The notes below the pieces were generated by a model, which searched no databases, had not been told where the DNA came from, and saw only the letters and a program-made list of their open reading frames with translations. Position numbers and translations under genes: made by a program. From Salinivibrio sharmensis (GTDB lineage Bacteria > Pseudomonadota > Gammaproteobacteria > Enterobacterales > Vibrionaceae), in contig NZ_MUFC01000002.1 in the NCBI RefSeq assembly GCF_001995985.1, positions 1 to 64,000 of the forward strand: a stretch of 64,000 bases of DNA, read 5' to 3'. The number at the start of each line of letters is the position of its first letter. The stretch's first letter is position 1. Shown in pieces: positions 62,128 to 64,000 of this stretch.

Positions 62128-64000
62128 ATGTCTGAAGTCATGAAACATGACGTGGACGCACTTGAAACACAAGAGTGGTTGCAAGCTCTTGAGTCAGTCG
62201 TTCGTGAAGAAGGTGTAGAACGTGCCCAGTTCCTTCTGGAGCAAGTATTAGAGCAAGCACGTTTAGACGGTGTTGACATGCCAACGGGCGTGACCACCAA
62301 CTATGTAAATACCATTCCTGCTGATCAAGAGCCTGCTTACCCAGGTGATGTGAATCTGGAACGCCGTATCCGTTCTATCATTCGTTGGAACGCAATCATG
62401 ATCGTGTTGCGTGCGTCCAAGAAAGATTTAGAGCTGGGTGGCCACATGGCATCATTCCAGTCTTCGGCGGCATTTTATGAGACCTGCTTTAACCACTTCT
62501 TCCGTGCGCCTAACGAGAAAGACGGTGGCGACTTGGTGTATTATCAAGGTCATATTTCTCCAGGTATCTATGCCCGTGCCTTTGTTGAAGGCCGCTTGAG
62601 CGAAGAACAGCTCGACAACTTCCGTCAGGAAGTGGATGGTAAAGGTGTATCGTCTTATCCGCACCCGAAACTGATGCCTGAGTTCTGGCAGTTCCCAACC
62701 GTGTCTATGGGTCTGGGTCCGATTGCGTCTATCTATCAAGCGCGTTTCCTCAAATACCTCAACGGTCGTGGCCTGAAAGACACCTCTGAGCAGCGTGTTT
62801 ATGCGTTCCTCGGTGACGGTGAGATGGATGAGCCAGAGTCACGCGGTGCGCTGTCATTTGCGGCGCGTGAAAAACTGGATAACCTTTGCTTCTTGATTAA
62901 CTGTAACCTGCAGCGCCTTGATGGTCCTGTAATGGGTAACGGTAAAATCGTTCAAGAGCTGGAAGGCCTATTTAAAGGTGCTGGCTGGAACGTGATCAAA
63001 GTGGTTTGGGGCTCTGGTTGGGACAAGCTGCTGGCCAAAGACACCTCAGGTAAATTACTGCAGTTGATGAATGAAACCATCGACGGTGATTACCAGACGT
63101 TCAAATCGAAAGATGGCGCTTACGTACGCGAACACTTCTTCGGCAAGTACCCAGAAACAGCAGCCTTGGTTGCAGACATGACTGACGAAGAGATCTTTGC
63201 GCTTAAGCGTGGTGGTCATGAACCATCAAAACTGTTTGCTGCGTTTAAAGCCGCACAAGAGTGCAACGACCGTCCAACTGTGATCCTGGCAAAAACCGTT
63301 AAAGGTTACGGCATGGGTGAAGCGGCTGAAGGTAAAAACATCGCGCACCAAGTGAAGAAAATGGACATGACTCATGTTCACGCGATGCGCGACCGTCTTG
63401 GCCTGCAAGACTTGTTGTCTGACGACGATGTACAAAATCTGACGTACCTGAAGTTGGAAGAAGGCTCTGCCGAGTACGAATACCTGCACGCGCGCCGTAA
63501 AGCGCTACACGGTTATACCCCACAGCGTCTGCCTAAATTCACTCAAGAACTGACACTGCCAAAACTGGACGATTTCTCAGCCCTGCTGTCTGAGCAGAAG
63601 CGCGATATCTCTACCACCATGGCCTTTGTACGCTCTTTGAATGTATTGCTTAAAGACAAAAGCATTGGCAAAAACATTGTGCCAATCATTGCCGACGAAG
63701 CGCGTACCTTTGGTATGGAAGGCTTGTTCCGTCAAGTAGGTATCTACAACCCACACGGTCAGACTTACACCCCAGAAGACCGCGGTGTGGTGTCTTACTA
63801 CAAAGAAGAGCAAGGCGGCCAAGTACTGCAAGAAGGGATCAACGAGCTCGGTGCGATGTCATCATGGGTTGCCGCGGCGACCTCTTACAGCACCAATGAT
63901 CTACCAATGATCCCATTCTACATCTACTACTCAATGTTCGGCTTCCAACGTGTTGGCGACATGGCGTGGATGGCAGGTGACCAACAAGCGCGTGGTTTCC
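62128..64000 (+). CDS. aceE: Pyruvate dehydrogenase E1 component AceE (3' end outside window)
   Basis: AceE decarboxylates pyruvate with thiamine diphosphate and passes the acetyl group to lipoyl-E2. The start ATG 62128 (MSEVMKHDVDALETQEWLQ) follows GAAAGGATAG. The visible 624 codons cover the N-terminal domain with the thiamine diphosphate motif (GDGEMDEPESRGA to INCNLQRLDG, from about residue 229) and the beginning of the second domain (EARTFGMEGLFRQVGIY). The remaining third, about 260 residues by comparison with E. coli, lies beyond the window. The frame is open to the last base. Confidence 0.97.
   Translation, partial: MSEVMKHDVDALETQEWLQALESVVREEGVERAQFLLEQVLEQARLDGVDMPTGVTTNYVNTIPADQEPAYPGDVNLERRIRSIIRWNAIMIVLRASKKDLELGGHMASFQSSAAFYETCFNHFFRAPNEKDGGDLVYYQGHISPGIYARAFVEGRLSEEQLDNFRQEVDGKGVSSYPHPKLMPEFWQFPTVSMGLGPIASIYQARFLKYLNGRGLKDTSEQRVYAFLGDGEMDEPESRGALSFAAREKLDNLCFLINCNLQRLDGPVMGNGKIVQELEGLFKGAGWNVIKVVWGSGWDKLLAKDTSGKLLQLMNETIDGDYQTFKSKDGAYVREHFFGKYPETAALVADMTDEEIFALKRGGHEPSKLFAAFKAAQECNDRPTVILAKTVKGYGMGEAAEGKNIAHQVKKMDMTHVHAMRDRLGLQDLLSDDDVQNLTYLKLEEGSAEYEYLHARRKALHGYTPQRLPKFTQELTLPKLDDFSALLSEQKRDISTTMAFVRSLNVLLKDKSIGKNIVPIIADEARTFGMEGLFRQVGIYNPHGQTYTPEDRGVVSYYKEEQGGQVLQEGINELGAMSSWVAAATSYSTNDLPMIPFYIYYSMFGFQRVGDMAWMAGDQQARGF

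Noticed and set aside
62452-63831. Several long minus-strand frames opposite aceE
   Set aside because: They are antisense to a clearly conserved coding region and reflect its codon use.

Overview
The window looks like a chromosomal segment of a gammaproteobacterium of the Vibrionaceae type, possibly Salinivibrio-like. The genus call is an impression from protein sequence and gene order, not a computed result. Supporting signs are the order secA-mutT-yacG-zapD-coaE-pilD-pilC-pilB-pilA-nadC, a division and cell-wall (dcw) cluster without ddlB, a DciA-type helicase loader gene, and the block lpoA-yraN-diaA-dolP next to rsmI, rnpB and mraZ.

Positions 1 to about 10,290 are an accessory region that reads as the right end of an integrative element. 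Its right boundary is a 3' half of a tRNA-Ile2 (CAT) gene at 10243-10287, followed by the tRNA-type terminator. A tyrosine recombinase gene (8631-9998, minus strand) lies just inside. The left end and the intact tRNA are outside the window. The element carries a 99-bp tandem array with a 14-bp palindrome, an AbiEi-type antitoxin without its toxin, two large unrecognised proteins that each carry an R-x(4-6)-H motif as in HEPN ribonucleases, and a frameshifted gene with a perfect slippery heptamer. It also carries a 421-bp tandem duplication holding eight copies of a short motif, a winged-helix regulator, a small acidic protein and a metallophosphoesterase. A hipBA toxin-antitoxin pair (10610-12344) lies just outside the attachment site.

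From about 12,500 the window is core genome. The first part (12,520-28,094) holds a probable DUF3103 secreted protein, a solitary arginine deiminase (arcA), rraB, an acetyltransferase, a DUF2061 membrane protein, valS-holC-pepA, the lipopolysaccharide exporter genes lptFG, and the envelope/replication block dolP-diaA-yraN-lpoA. rsmI and the RNase P RNA gene rnpB follow.

Positions 29,604-46,707 are the dcw cluster: mraZ, rsmH, ftsL, ftsI, murE, murF, mraY, murD, ftsW, murG, murC, ftsQ, ftsA, ftsZ, lpxC. It has a promoter and a four-repeat MraZ operator in front, and most genes overlap or nearly touch. It takes UDP-MurNAc to lipid II, builds the septal synthase and ends with the Z-ring proteins and the first committed step of lipid A synthesis. 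The genes dciA, secA, mutT, yacG, zapD, coaE and the type IV pilus genes pilDCBA follow, then nadC.

The right end has an overlapping pair coding for a substrate-binding protein and a membrane diguanylate cyclase, then ampD, pdhR behind two PdhR boxes, and the first two thirds of aceE, which runs off the window. The least explained parts are the two repeat arrays in the accessory region (126-1016 and 5711-6573).
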